Origin: JAXGPP01 sp964436865
GTDB lineage: Bacteria; Planctomycetota; Planctomycetia; Pirellulales; Thermoguttaceae
Assembly (NCBI GenBank): GCA_964436865.1
Contig: CAYTFK010000003.1
Coordinates: 1 to 64,000, forward strand
Length of the DNA: 64,000 bases
Reading direction: 5' to 3'
Within the stretch, counting starts at the first letter, position 1. Each line of letters starts with the position of its first letter. Under the pieces are notes generated by a model that did no database searches, was not told where the DNA came from, and was given only the letters and a program-made list of their open reading frames with translations. A program made the translations under genes and the position numbers. Shown one piece after another: positions 27,093 to 35,329 of the stretch.

Positions 27093-28052
27093 ATGAGAAA
27101 AGTGTTGATGACAGACCACCCGTGGCCGGACGTGGATATCGAGCGGTCGATCCTCGCCGAGGTGCCGGCCGAGTTGATCGAAGCGCCGACGGGTGACACT
27201 GCCACCTTGGCTCGCCTGGCCGGCGAGGCCGAGGCGATCATGACCTGCTGGGCCAAGGTGCCCCGCGAAGTGATCGACGCCGCGCCAGGGTGCCACACGA
27301 TCTCGCGAATGGGAATCGGTCTGGACAACATCGACGTGGCCTATGCCACCTCGCGGGGAATCGTCGTCACCAATGTGCCCGATTACTGCTTTGAGGAAGT
27401 CGCGGAACACACCATCGCCCTGCTGTTCTCGCTTGCGCGCAAGGTCGCCCTCTATCACCACCAGAGCAAGACGGGCCGATACGATCTTAACGAAGGACCG
27501 GAACTGAGACGGATCGCCGGACAGACTCTGGGCATCGTCGGCCTCGGCCAGATCGGTCGCCGGGTGGCCGAGAAGGCGCTGGCGCTCGGTCTGAAGGTCG
27601 TTGCCCATACACTTCCGGGCAGTCCTGCGGTGCCTGGCGTACGCCTCGCGAGCTTCGACGAGTTGCTGGCGACGGCCGATTACGTGACGCTCCACGCGCC
27701 GCTGACCGAAGCGACGCGGCATCTCATCAGCCGCGACGCCTTGGCGAAAATGAAGCCCGCCGCCTATCTCATCAACACCGCGCGGGGCGGTCTGGTCGAC
27801 AGTTCGGCCCTCGCGGCGGCCCTGGCCGAAAACCGGCTGGCCGGAGCGGCGCTCGACGTGCAGGAACAGGAACCGCCCGATCTCGGCCAGCCTCCCTATA
27901 ATGATCGCCGGGTGATCGTGACCCCGCATGCGGCTTTCCTGTCGGCCGAATCGCTGGAGAACTTGCGCCATCGGGTGGCCCGGCAAGTGGCCGACCGCTT
28001 GCTCGGCCGTGTGCCGGAAAACGTTGTGAATCGAGAGGTGTTGGGAAGATAG
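27093..28052 (+). CDS. D-isomer specific 2-hydroxyacid dehydrogenase (SerA/CtBP-like)
   Basis: A 319-residue NAD-dependent oxidoreductase. The Rossmann signature is GIVGLGQIGRRVAEKALALG near residue 150; ISRMGIGLDNIDVAYA precedes it; LINTARGGLVDSSALAAAL gives the catalytic Arg, DVQEQEPPD the Glu region and VIVTPHAAFLSAESL the catalytic His. The length is that of the phosphoglycerate dehydrogenase catalytic core without the ACT domain. It resembles C-terminal-binding-protein-like dehydrogenases rather than classical SerA. Substrate uncertain; neighbours point to sugar metabolism. Confidence 0.9.
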   Translation: MRKVLMTDHPWPDVDIERSILAEVPAELIEAPTGDTATLARLAGEAEAIMTCWAKVPREVIDAAPGCHTISRMGIGLDNIDVAYATSRGIVVTNVPDYCFEEVAEHTIALLFSLARKVALYHHQSKTGRYDLNEGPELRRIAGQTLGIVGLGQIGRRVAEKALALGLKVVAHTLPGSPAVPGVRLASFDELLATADYVTLHAPLTEATRHLISRDALAKMKPAAYLINTARGGLVDSSALAAALAENRLAGAALDVQEQEPPDLGQPPYNDRRVIVTPHAAFLSAESLENLRHRVARQVADRLLGRVPENVVNREVLGR

Positions 28053-28062
28053 CTGTCAGCGA

Positions 28063-28090
28063 TCAGCTTTCAGCCTTCAGCTTTCAGCAA
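28063..28090. repeat. Two-copy 14-bp tandem repeat (TCAGCTTTCAGC core)
   Basis: TCAGCTTTCAGC occurs at 28063-28074 and again at 28077-28088, separated by CT, with related CTGTCAGCGATCAG just before. It fills the 57-bp gap between the dehydrogenase and the epimerase and leaves little room for a normal ribosome site. Possibly a scattered intergenic repeat family of this genome. Confidence 0.6.
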
Positions 28091-28109
28091 TCAGTGTCTA
28101 CTGCTACGG

Positions 28110-29078
28110 ATGTCGCATCGCGCGCTAATCACGGGCATTACCGGGTTCGCCGGAAGTTTCCTGGCCGAGCATCTGCTGGCCTCGGGGGACGCCGTTTTGG
28201 GCGTGTCGTTCGACGGCCGATGGACCGACATCTGCCCGGCCGCATTGCAGCGTGCGGTCGCACTCGTGTCATGGAATGTCGCCGATGAGATCCCGGCCGA
28301 CGCCCGGCGGACCATCGACGATTTCGCCCCCGACTTCGTCTATCACCTGGCCGCGATCAGCGTGCCGGGCGATTGCGGCGAGGGAGAGCCCACGCCGAAT
28401 GCCATGGCAATCAACGTCGACGGCACTCGACGGGTGCTCGAACTGGCCGCCGAACTCTCCCGGCCGCCGAAAGTCGTCTTCACCAGCAGCAGCCAGGTCT
28501 ACTCGCCGACAGGCGGCAATTGGCCGCGGGTTGACGAGGATCATCCGCTGGCGCCGCGACGGGCCTACGGCTATACCAAGCTCCTGGCCGAGAACGAGGT
28601 TCGCAGGGCGGTCGGCGAAGGGCGCTGCCAGGCAGTCATCGTCCGCTCGTTCCAGCACGCCGGGCCGCGGCAGAACGACCGCATGATGCTCTCACAGTGG
28701 GCCCGACAGCTCGCCACCGACACCGGAGTTGTTGAGGTCATTACACGCGATGCGATAGTCGACCTGACCGACGTCCGCGATGTGATCCGCGCGTATCGCC
28801 TTCTGGCCCAGCGCGGCGCCAACGGCGGCGTCTACAACGTCGGTTCCGGAGTCGGCCGGCGGAGCGGCGAGATCCTCGACGTCCTCTGCGGCATGGCCCG
28901 CCCAGACGTCAAAATCGTCGAATTGCGCCCCGGCTTCAAGCAGGATCCAATCGCCGACACTTCCCGATTGGCCCGTGAGACCGGCTGGCAGCCTACGATT
29001 CCTTTGGAACAGACCGTGGCCGATACCTACCGCTGGTGGCGCGATCGCCATCTTCAATCACGGAACCAGGGACCATGA
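28110..29078 (+). CDS. NAD-dependent epimerase/dehydratase, GDP-4-keto-6-deoxymannose reductase-like
   Basis: A 322-residue extended short-chain dehydrogenase. ALITGITGFAGSFLAEHLL is the GxxGxxG nucleotide site; VYHLAAISVPGDCGEGEP, KVVFTSSSQVYSPTGG and the catalytic YGYTK follow; VRSFQHAGPRQNDRMMLSQW matches the Rmd/GDP-mannose branch, and VDLTDVRDVIRAYRLL is the substrate lid. Most likely it reduces a GDP-4-keto-6-deoxy sugar, giving GDP-rhamnose or a related donor, but a GDP-mannose dehydratase is not in the window. Its stop overlaps the next start by ATGA. Confidence 0.8.
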   Translation: MSHRALITGITGFAGSFLAEHLLASGDAVLGVSFDGRWTDICPAALQRAVALVSWNVADEIPADARRTIDDFAPDFVYHLAAISVPGDCGEGEPTPNAMAINVDGTRRVLELAAELSRPPKVVFTSSSQVYSPTGGNWPRVDEDHPLAPRRAYGYTKLLAENEVRRAVGEGRCQAVIVRSFQHAGPRQNDRMMLSQWARQLATDTGVVEVITRDAIVDLTDVRDVIRAYRLLAQRGANGGVYNVGSGVGRRSGEILDVLCGMARPDVKIVELRPGFKQDPIADTSRLARETGWQPTIPLEQTVADTYRWWRDRHLQSRNQGP

Positions 29079-30391
29079 ACATCGCCATCGTCGGAACGGG
29101 TTACGTGGGGCTCGTCACCGGAACCTGCCTGGCGGAGACCGGCAACGACGTGGTGTGCGTCGACTGCGACCAGCGCAAGGTCGACATGCTGGGCCGCGGC
29201 GAGATCCCGATCTACGAACCGGGGCTGGAAGAGCTCGTCAAGCGGAATTTCGCGGCGGGACGGCTGTCCTTCACTACCAGCCTGGCCGAGGCGGTGCGCG
29301 GCGCGACGCTCGTGTTCCTGGCGGTGGGCACCCCGCCGTCGAACGATGGCTCGGTCGATCTTTCGGCCCTCTGGAGCTCGGTCGAGGAGTTGGCGCCGCA
29401 CCTGCCCGCCGGCGCGGTGCTCGTGCTCAAAAGCACGGTGCCCGTGGGAACCAACGCCGCCGTGACGGCGCGATTGGAGCAACTCACCGGCCGCCGCTGC
29501 GACGTGGCCAGCAATCCCGAATTCCTCAAGGAGGGGGCGGCGATCGACGACTTCATGAAGCCCGATCGCGTGGTGGTGGGCGTCCGCCGGCCCGAGGTTC
29601 TCGATCTGATGCGGGATCTTTACCAGCCGTACCTGCGGACCGACAAGCCGCTGCTGGCGATGTCGCCTGAAAGCGCCGAGTTGACCAAATATGCGGCCAA
29701 TGCGATGCTCTCGGTTCGCATCAGTTTCATCAACGAAATCGCCAATCTTTGCGAGCGGACCGGGGCCGATATCAACGACGTCCGCCGCGGCATCGGCCAC
29801 GACAGCCGCATCGGGTTCGCCTTCCTGTTTCCCGGGGTCGGCTACGGCGGGAGTTGCTTTCCCAAGGATGTCCGCGCCCTGGCGGCCACCGCCAAGGCCT
29901 GCGGGCTGGAGGCGAGGTTGCTCGAAGCGGCTCACTGTGTGAACGAACAGCAGAAAACCGTTCTCTGGCAGAAGATCATCCAGCACTTTGGCGGGCAGCT
30001 TGCCGGCAAGACGGTGGCGGTGTGGGGCCTGGCCTTCAAGCCGGGCACCGACGACATCCGCGAAGCCCCGGCGCTGGTGCTCGTCGACCGGTTGCTCGCC
30101 GGTGGAGCGAGGCTCCAGGTCCACGACCCGGAAGCGATGGACAACGTCCGCCGGCAGTACGGCAACCGGCTCAGTTACTATCAGCACGGCGAGGACGCCC
30201 TCGACGGCGCCGATGCGCTGGCGATCATGACCGAATGGAAGCAGTTCGTGCATCCCGATTTCGCCGACATGCGGTCGCGGATGCGATCCGCCGTGATCTT
30301 CGATGGGCGAAACATCTATTCGCCCGAGCGGATCGAGAAGGCCGGCTTCACCTACTACAGCATCGGCCGCGCCCCGGTGCGGCCCGGTTAG
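29075..30391 (+). CDS. UDP-glucose/GDP-mannose 6-dehydrogenase
   Basis: A 438-residue enzyme oxidising a nucleotide hexose to the uronate in two NAD-dependent steps. The start is the ATG at 29075, overlapping the upstream stop. IAIVGTGYVGLVTGTCLAE is the Rossmann site; VFLAVGTPPSNDGSVDL, KSTVPVGTNAAV, ASNPEFLKEGAAIDDFM, KYAANAMLSVRISFINEIAN and GVGYGGSCFPKDVRAL follow. Cys261 in GGSCFPKD is the catalytic thiol. VWGLAFKPGTDDIREAPAL opens the C-terminal domain. The sequence is closest to UDP-glucose 6-dehydrogenase (Ugd/TuaD). It supplies acidic sugar donors for surface glycans, consistent with wecB and the Rmd-like gene nearby. Confidence 0.93.
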   Translation: MNIAIVGTGYVGLVTGTCLAETGNDVVCVDCDQRKVDMLGRGEIPIYEPGLEELVKRNFAAGRLSFTTSLAEAVRGATLVFLAVGTPPSNDGSVDLSALWSSVEELAPHLPAGAVLVLKSTVPVGTNAAVTARLEQLTGRRCDVASNPEFLKEGAAIDDFMKPDRVVVGVRRPEVLDLMRDLYQPYLRTDKPLLAMSPESAELTKYAANAMLSVRISFINEIANLCERTGADINDVRRGIGHDSRIGFAFLFPGVGYGGSCFPKDVRALAATAKACGLEARLLEAAHCVNEQQKTVLWQKIIQHFGGQLAGKTVAVWGLAFKPGTDDIREAPALVLVDRLLAGGARLQVHDPEAMDNVRRQYGNRLSYYQHGEDALDGADALAIMTEWKQFVHPDFADMRSRMRSAVIFDGRNIYSPERIEKAGFTYYSIGRAPVRPG

Positions 30392-30414
30392 GATGTCGCG
30401 CAAGAGACGACCAG

Positions 30415-31383
30415 CTATCGCGCGGCGCCGATAGGTCCAGCATCCGTCCGCCGCGTAACCTCCATCCGCGCGGGACTGCGGAGATCGATTTGCAGCGGGC
30501 CGTCGTGGCCTTCAAGCGAGCCGTTTTCGTGAACGTAGTTCCTGAGACGCGCGTACTTCTCGGCCGCCGACACCTCGCCCGGTATGTCGGCGCTTGGTGC
30601 GCGGCCCCAGAAGATCCGGCTGCCGCGAACCGTGTACAGTTCAAACGCGTACTCGTCGCCATGCCCGAACTCGGCCAGAGGCGAAGGCACGATCCGGTCC
30701 AGCCCCAGTTCGTCCCACGAGGGCCCTAGCAGGCTGGCGATCTCGGCGGCGCCGGAAACTCGGGCATCGCCCCAACGCGTGCCGACCGGCCCATGCGGCA
30801 CGGAATCGACGCCGGCCAGTCGCGGATAGCGCGCCGCCTCGATCGGCGAAAAATCGCCGCTGGGAAGCAACACGCCTTCTTCGTCGACGGGCAGAAGCCC
30901 GATCGACTTCGGATCGGACGGATTGGACTTCACCAGCACCATGCACGCCGGCCGCCGGTAGATGAGTTCCACCGTCACCGCAGCCGGATGGTACTTGCGG
31001 ATCCGCACCACCTTCTTCACCCACGGGTGGAGCGAGAAAGCGTCGGCCAGACGCTCGACAAGATCCGGCTCAAGGATGGAGAGCGGGCCGTCGAGGCTGG
31101 CGTCGCGGAACACGTCGGCGCGAACGTCGCAATGAATCCATGCCGGCGCCGGGGTTACGGCAACCTGCTCCACGGTCAGCCAGTACGGGGCCGACGACAG
31201 GACCTCCTCCCCGACGCCGCGCCAGTTGCCCACGCCTCGCCACACGAGGTACCACATTGCCGGCCACAATACGAGCAGCAGCACGATGAGTCCAGCCGCC
31301 CCCGAATCGCTGCCGAGCCAGCCGATCCATCGACCGATGATCGAACCTCCGCCGGATTCCGCGTCCGCCTTCCTGGCGCTCAT
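30415..31383 (-). CDS. ftsQ: FtsQ/DivIB-like cell division protein
   Basis: A 322-residue bitopic membrane protein: a short cytoplasmic N-terminus, one transmembrane helix (AAGLIVLLLVLWPAMWYLVW, residues ~29-48) and a periplasmic POTRA/FtsQ region with HPWVKKVVRIRKYHPAAVTV near residue 135, then VELIYRRPACMV. FtsQ scaffolds FtsB-FtsL in the divisome. Similarity is at the pattern level, but its position directly after murB (12 bp, GGAG ribosome site) is the classical dcw place for ftsQ and supports the call. ftsA and ftsZ do not follow; lack of FtsZ is usual for this phylum. Confidence 0.75.
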   Translation of the reverse strand: MSARKADAESGGGSIIGRWIGWLGSDSGAAGLIVLLLVLWPAMWYLVWRGVGNWRGVGEEVLSSAPYWLTVEQVAVTPAPAWIHCDVRADVFRDASLDGPLSILEPDLVERLADAFSLHPWVKKVVRIRKYHPAAVTVELIYRRPACMVLVKSNPSDPKSIGLLPVDEEGVLLPSGDFSPIEAARYPRLAGVDSVPHGPVGTRWGDARVSGAAEIASLLGPSWDELGLDRIVPSPLAEFGHGDEYAFELYTVRGSRIFWGRAPSADIPGEVSAAEKYARLRNYVHENGSLEGHDGPLQIDLRSPARMEVTRRTDAGPIGAAR

Positions 31384-31395
31384 GGTTGCTCCCTG

Positions 31396-32274
31396 CTACC
31401 ACACCTCAAGTTCCAGCTCCAACTCCACGCCAAGACGTTCGCGGACCTGGTTGCGGAGCATGTCGATCAATCGCAAAACGTCCTGGCTGGTGCACTCGGG
31501 TTCGGCGAGGATGAAATTGGCGTGCCGCTCGCTGACCACCGCGCCCCCGATCCGAGTCCCTTTGAGACCGGCCCGCTCAATCAACTCTCCGGCGGTCATC
31601 CCGCGAGGGTTCTTGAATACGCAGCCGGCGCACTGGTGGCCCATCGGCTGGCTGGCCTTGCGGATGATCCATTGCTTCTGCATCCGCTTGGTCAGCTCGC
31701 GCGGATCATCTTCTTCAAGATCCAGCCGCGCCTCGAGGATGATCAGTTCATCGAGGCTGCTCTGGCGATAGCCGAAAACGAGGTCCTCACGCTGGCGATG
31801 GATCACCTCCCCCGTGTCGGTGATCACCGTCGCCTGGGCGGTCCACTGGCCGATGTCGCCGCCGTGGGCTCCCGCGTTGCCGTGCAGCGCGCCGCCCATG
31901 GTGCCGGGAATGCCGACCAGAGCCTCCAATCCGGCCAACCCTTCGCGGACCGCTGTGGTAACAACTCGCCCCAAGCGGGCGCCTCCGCCCACAACGATCG
32001 AACAGCCCTCCTGATGGAGATCGCAGAAGGCCGGTTCAGAAAGCCGAATCACCAGGCCCGGCACTCCCTCATCGCGGACCAGCAGATTGGAGCCGCCTCC
32101 CAGTACCCGGAGCGGCACTTCCTCCTGGTGGCAGCGCTTGATCAGGGCGACAAGCTGGTCCACGTTCTGTGGTTCGGCAAAATACTGCGCCGAGCCGCCG
32201 ATCTGGAACCAGGTATGCATCGCCAGCGGCTCGTCCTGCCGCACGATCTTCTCGAAACCGGTCAGAAATCCCAT
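31396..32274 (-). CDS. murB: UDP-N-acetylmuramate dehydrogenase
   Basis: A 292-residue FAD enzyme reducing UDP-GlcNAc-enolpyruvate to UDP-MurNAc. It shows the FAD-binding block PLRVLGGGSNLLVRDEGVPG, VGIPGTMGGALHGNAGAHG, FGYRQSSLDELIILEARL, and the substrate region AGCVFKNPRGMTAGELIERA with GLKGTRIGGAVVSERHANFI. The position of the usual proton-donor Ser/Cys is filled (Cys in GCVFKNP), and a C-terminal Glu remains in LELELEVW. Unlike the other Mur proteins of this cluster it looks fully functional. The length fits the type II family. Confidence 0.93.
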   Translation of the reverse strand: MGFLTGFEKIVRQDEPLAMHTWFQIGGSAQYFAEPQNVDQLVALIKRCHQEEVPLRVLGGGSNLLVRDEGVPGLVIRLSEPAFCDLHQEGCSIVVGGGARLGRVVTTAVREGLAGLEALVGIPGTMGGALHGNAGAHGGDIGQWTAQATVITDTGEVIHRQREDLVFGYRQSSLDELIILEARLDLEEDDPRELTKRMQKQWIIRKASQPMGHQCAGCVFKNPRGMTAGELIERAGLKGTRIGGAVVSERHANFILAEPECTSQDVLRLIDMLRNQVRERLGVELELELEVW

Positions 32275-32437
32275 CTTATGTCTTTCGTCAGTCTACAAAT
32301 CGCGGGCGGTCGTGAACCTGCCATTGTCGCAAACCGTCGGCCGGTCCGTCCAGTCGCGCGGCGAGCAAGAGGAGTGGGGCCTGCCCATCGGGGGCTTGCC
32401 CGTGCGGAGGGATGATAGGGCGCTGGGGCGGAACGGG

Positions 32438-33577
32438 TCAAGACAGCGTTGCCGCCATGAGCGGCTCAGCATCGCGCAGCGGCCGCCGGCGCAACACGAC
32501 GGGCCGCCGGCGGGCGAACGCCACTCGGGCTATCACCGCGGCCACCTCGACAGTCGCCTCCGGCCGAGCCAGCCGGCTCATGGCTTGAGCCATCGCCAGC
32601 CGGCGTGCGAGATCGCCCAGCAGTCGGCCCAAGATGGCCGCCAATTGCTGTGGCGCACTTGAATCGCTTTCCCGTTCATCGACCACAGCGCAGCCGCCCC
32701 GATCGGCGAACCACCGCGCGATCAGTCGCTCGCGCTCGCCTTCGGAGGGGGCAGGCAACAGAATCGCCGGCACGCCGGCGACCGCCAGTTCGGCCAGTGT
32801 CACGCCCTCGGCCCCCGCTATCGCCAGTTCGCTGTCGGCCATGATTTGCGGCAGGTCGGCCGTCTCATCCACGACGTTCGCCTCGAGCCCCAACGAATCA
32901 TAAAGCTGCCGCACGGGAGCGACTCTGCCGGGCACTGTCTGGTGGACGATCCTCCAGGCGGTGAGCCGCGATTCCACGGAGCAAAGCGCTTGCGGCACCC
33001 CGCGGTCGACAACGTCGCTCCCCTCCCTCCCGCCCAGTATCAACAATTGGCGCCAGGTTTTATGGCCCGGCACCAGACCGTCGCGAACCGGCGCCCCGGT
33101 CACGCGAACTTCGCCGCCGCCTCGCCAGGCCGATCGAGTCTCGCTGAACGCCGTGCAGATGACGCTTGCCCGAGCGGCCAGCCGCCGTGTCGCCGTCCCG
33201 GCCGCCAGCTCCGGTTCGATCAGCACCAGCGGCACACGCCGGCGAAACGCGGCCCTCGAGGCCGGCAAACTGGAGTCGCCCCCCAGGGCGATCATCGCGC
33301 TCGGCTGGTGCCGGTCGATCCAGGCCAGCGCGGTGCGATACCCGGCACGGTTGGCGAACCAGGCCGGCAGTACCTCGCGCAGCCGTTGCGGGGGGCAGCG
33401 CGATCGGAGTGCCAGATAGCCGAAGCCCCCTGCCGAGACGCGGCTGCGGTCCACCGTCCGCGCGCTTCCGGCAAAGGTGATCGACCCCGCCGGAAACTCG
33501 TCGGAAAGCCGCTCGGCGACCGCCAGTCCGGCGGTAAGAGCCCCGCCCCCATCGCCGCCGGTGAAAAGCAAGTGCAT
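32438..33577 (-). CDS. MurG-like glycosyltransferase with altered active-site motifs
   Basis: A 379-residue GT-B protein aligned in order with MurG, the enzyme that adds GlcNAc to lipid I. The N-terminal FTGGDGGGALTAGLAVAERL corresponds to the MurG GGTGGHxxPALAxAxxL loop, but the conserved His is replaced by Ala. IALGGDSSLPASRAAF and RRVPLVLIEPELAAGTATRR match the next blocks. ILGGREGSDVVDRGVP replaces the usual GGSQGAxxlN. AGAEGVTLAELAVAGVPAIL keeps the TxxEL and G-P-A motif, but the following dHQxxNA is gone. It may be inactive or use another substrate. A 163-bp gap separates it from murB, where murC would be expected. Confidence 0.7.
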   Translation of the reverse strand: MHLLFTGGDGGGALTAGLAVAERLSDEFPAGSITFAGSARTVDRSRVSAGGFGYLALRSRCPPQRLREVLPAWFANRAGYRTALAWIDRHQPSAMIALGGDSSLPASRAAFRRRVPLVLIEPELAAGTATRRLAARASVICTAFSETRSAWRGGGEVRVTGAPVRDGLVPGHKTWRQLLILGGREGSDVVDRGVPQALCSVESRLTAWRIVHQTVPGRVAPVRQLYDSLGLEANVVDETADLPQIMADSELAIAGAEGVTLAELAVAGVPAILLPAPSEGERERLIARWFADRGGCAVVDERESDSSAPQQLAAILGRLLGDLARRLAMAQAMSRLARPEATVEVAAVIARVAFARRRPVVLRRRPLRDAEPLMAATLS

Positions 33578-33940
33578 GGCGAGCTTCGCTCTGTCGCCAG
33601 AGCGTACTCCTTATGCTCGGCCGTACTCCTCACGCTTGGCGCGAAACTCGGCTGCAAATCGGCGTGAGGCGTTGGTCGCGCGGTGCGTGACCAGTACGAG
33701 GGTGTTTCCCTGAGCAGCCGGGACGACGCGGCGCGCCGCCCCGGCGCTCAGTCCAAAGCTCCACCGAGAAGCACTTGCCGGAGCGGTCGACCCAGAAACC
33801 GCTGCATCCGGCAAGATTCATGCTCCTACCCCAGGAGGGAGGGTGGCATCGAGTTCCCGCAAGCCCGACGCCGACGGTGGAGCTTTCCGTTGGATGGTGT
33901 GTGTTTGTTGTATGGCCGGCGGGCGGCCCGAAGCTGTCTC
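33578..33940. other. 363-bp spacer between murF-like and murG-like genes
   Basis: This is where mraY, murD and ftsW normally sit in a dcw cluster. No remnant of them is recognisable. One small minus-strand frame (33630-33821, 63 codons, MNLAGCSGFWVDRSGKCF) has a possible ribosome site GTAGGAGC but no similarity I know, and overlaps an equally unconvincing frame in another register. I treat the region as non-coding. Confidence 0.4.
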
Positions 33941-35329
33941 CTACGCGGTGCGTCGCTTGGGATAGTGAGCCAGCGCGTCTACGATCCGCTCGATCGCCAA
34001 CGCGCGCGAACCTTTCACCAGCACGACATCGCCAGGCACGACCGCCTGGCCCAGGTAAGGCAGTGTCTCTTCAGCAACGCGGCAAGGGATCGCGTGCCGC
34101 GGCTTCATGCCGGCCGCCCGCGCGCCCCCCACCACGTCCCACGCATGTTCGCCGCAGGCGATCAACAAATCGGCGCCTGAACCGGTCACCACTTCTTCGC
34201 CCAAACGGCGATGGAGGAGAATCGCGTCGCTGTCCGAGTCGCAGAGGTCGCCGCAGACGACAATTCGTCGGCCGGGAGCGTCGAAGTCGCGCAAAATCTT
34301 GAGTGCGGCGCGGACCGCCTCGAGGCTCTCGTCTTGGCTGTCGGTGATGATCGTCGCACCGCGGACTTCGAGAACGTCGCAGTGTGCGGGAACCGTGCAA
34401 TACGTTTCCAGCGCCCTCGCCGACTCGTCAAGCTCAATGCCCATCACTCGCGCCACGGCAATTGCCGCCAGTGCCGAAGTCAGGTGGTGTCGTCCCCAGA
34501 TCGGCACTCGAAATGCGATGCCGCCGATGCGGAAGTTCATTTCACCCGGCCGCCAGTCGACATCCTCGGCGAGCAGTCCGCAACCCGGCCGGCAGCCGAC
34601 CCAAGTGATCGGAGCGGATGATTCGGCCACGCGCCGCAACCAGGGGTCGTCGCCCAGCACGGCGTGGCCCTCGCCCGGCAGTGCGGCGGCCAGTTCGGCC
34701 TTTGATTCGGCGCACTCGCGGGCACTGTTGAAACTGCCCAAGTGAAACTCGCCCACATCGGTGATCGTTCCGATCGCCGGTCGAACCAAATCGGCCAGCG
34801 CGGCGAGTTCGCCGGGCCGGGCGCCGTCCAGTTCAACAATCGCATAGTCTTGATCGGCTTCGATCGCCGTCAGGCTCAGCGGCAAAGCGAGGCGGCCCCC
34901 GCAATTCCAGCCGCCCGCCGTACCGCGGAAACGGGTCCCGAGAATGGTGTGGATCATTCGGCACGTGGTGGTCTTGCCCACGCTGCCGGACACGCCGATC
35001 ATCTTGCCCGAGAACTGCTGGCGGTTCCACACCGCCCACTGCCACAAGGCCTCCTCGGCGTCGTCGACCGTCAGCACCCAGCGGTCGGCCGGGGCCGGAA
35101 TCGAGCGCGTGACAATTGCGCCTGCCGCGCCGCGTGCGAACGCTTCTTCGGCGAATTCCGCGCCGTCATGCCGCCGACCGGGGAGCCCCCAGAAAACGTC
35201 TCCGGCCGTCACCTGGCGGCTGTCGATCACTACCGGACCCAACGGGCGGGCGCCGCTCTCGGTCGAAAGCGACTCTGACGGTCGCAACACGCCGCCGATG
35301 GTCTGTCGTAGGGATTCCAGGGACTTCAT
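33941..35329 (-). CDS. MurF-like ligase with partly lost motifs
   Basis: A 462-residue Mur-ligase fold protein, starting at MKSLESLRQTIGGVL in a 4-bp ATGA overlap with the murE-like stop. Retained: VVIDSRQVTAGDVFWGLPG, the P-loop IGVSGSVGKTTTCRM, ESKAELAAALPGEGHAVLGD (the lysine region), WGRHHLTSALAAIAVARVMG and KGSRALAIERIVDAL. Changed: the MurF signature D-SYNANPxS reads TDSQDESLEAVRAAL, and the ITNxGxAHL block reads ITDVGEFHLGSF. MurF adds D-Ala-D-Ala to the UDP-MurNAc tripeptide; whether this one still does is doubtful but possible. Confidence 0.75.
   Translation of the reverse strand: MKSLESLRQTIGGVLRPSESLSTESGARPLGPVVIDSRQVTAGDVFWGLPGRRHDGAEFAEEAFARGAAGAIVTRSIPAPADRWVLTVDDAEEALWQWAVWNRQQFSGKMIGVSGSVGKTTTCRMIHTILGTRFRGTAGGWNCGGRLALPLSLTAIEADQDYAIVELDGARPGELAALADLVRPAIGTITDVGEFHLGSFNSARECAESKAELAAALPGEGHAVLGDDPWLRRVAESSAPITWVGCRPGCGLLAEDVDWRPGEMNFRIGGIAFRVPIWGRHHLTSALAAIAVARVMGIELDESARALETYCTVPAHCDVLEVRGATIITDSQDESLEAVRAALKILRDFDAPGRRIVVCGDLCDSDSDAILLHRRLGEEVVTGSGADLLIACGEHAWDVVGGARAAGMKPRHAIPCRVAEETLPYLGQAVVPGDVVLVKGSRALAIERIVDALAHYPKRRTA

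Noticed and set aside
33611..33821. Remnants of mraY, murD or ftsW in the murF-murG spacer
   Set aside because: Minus-strand frames read through but none shows membrane helices or ligase motifs.
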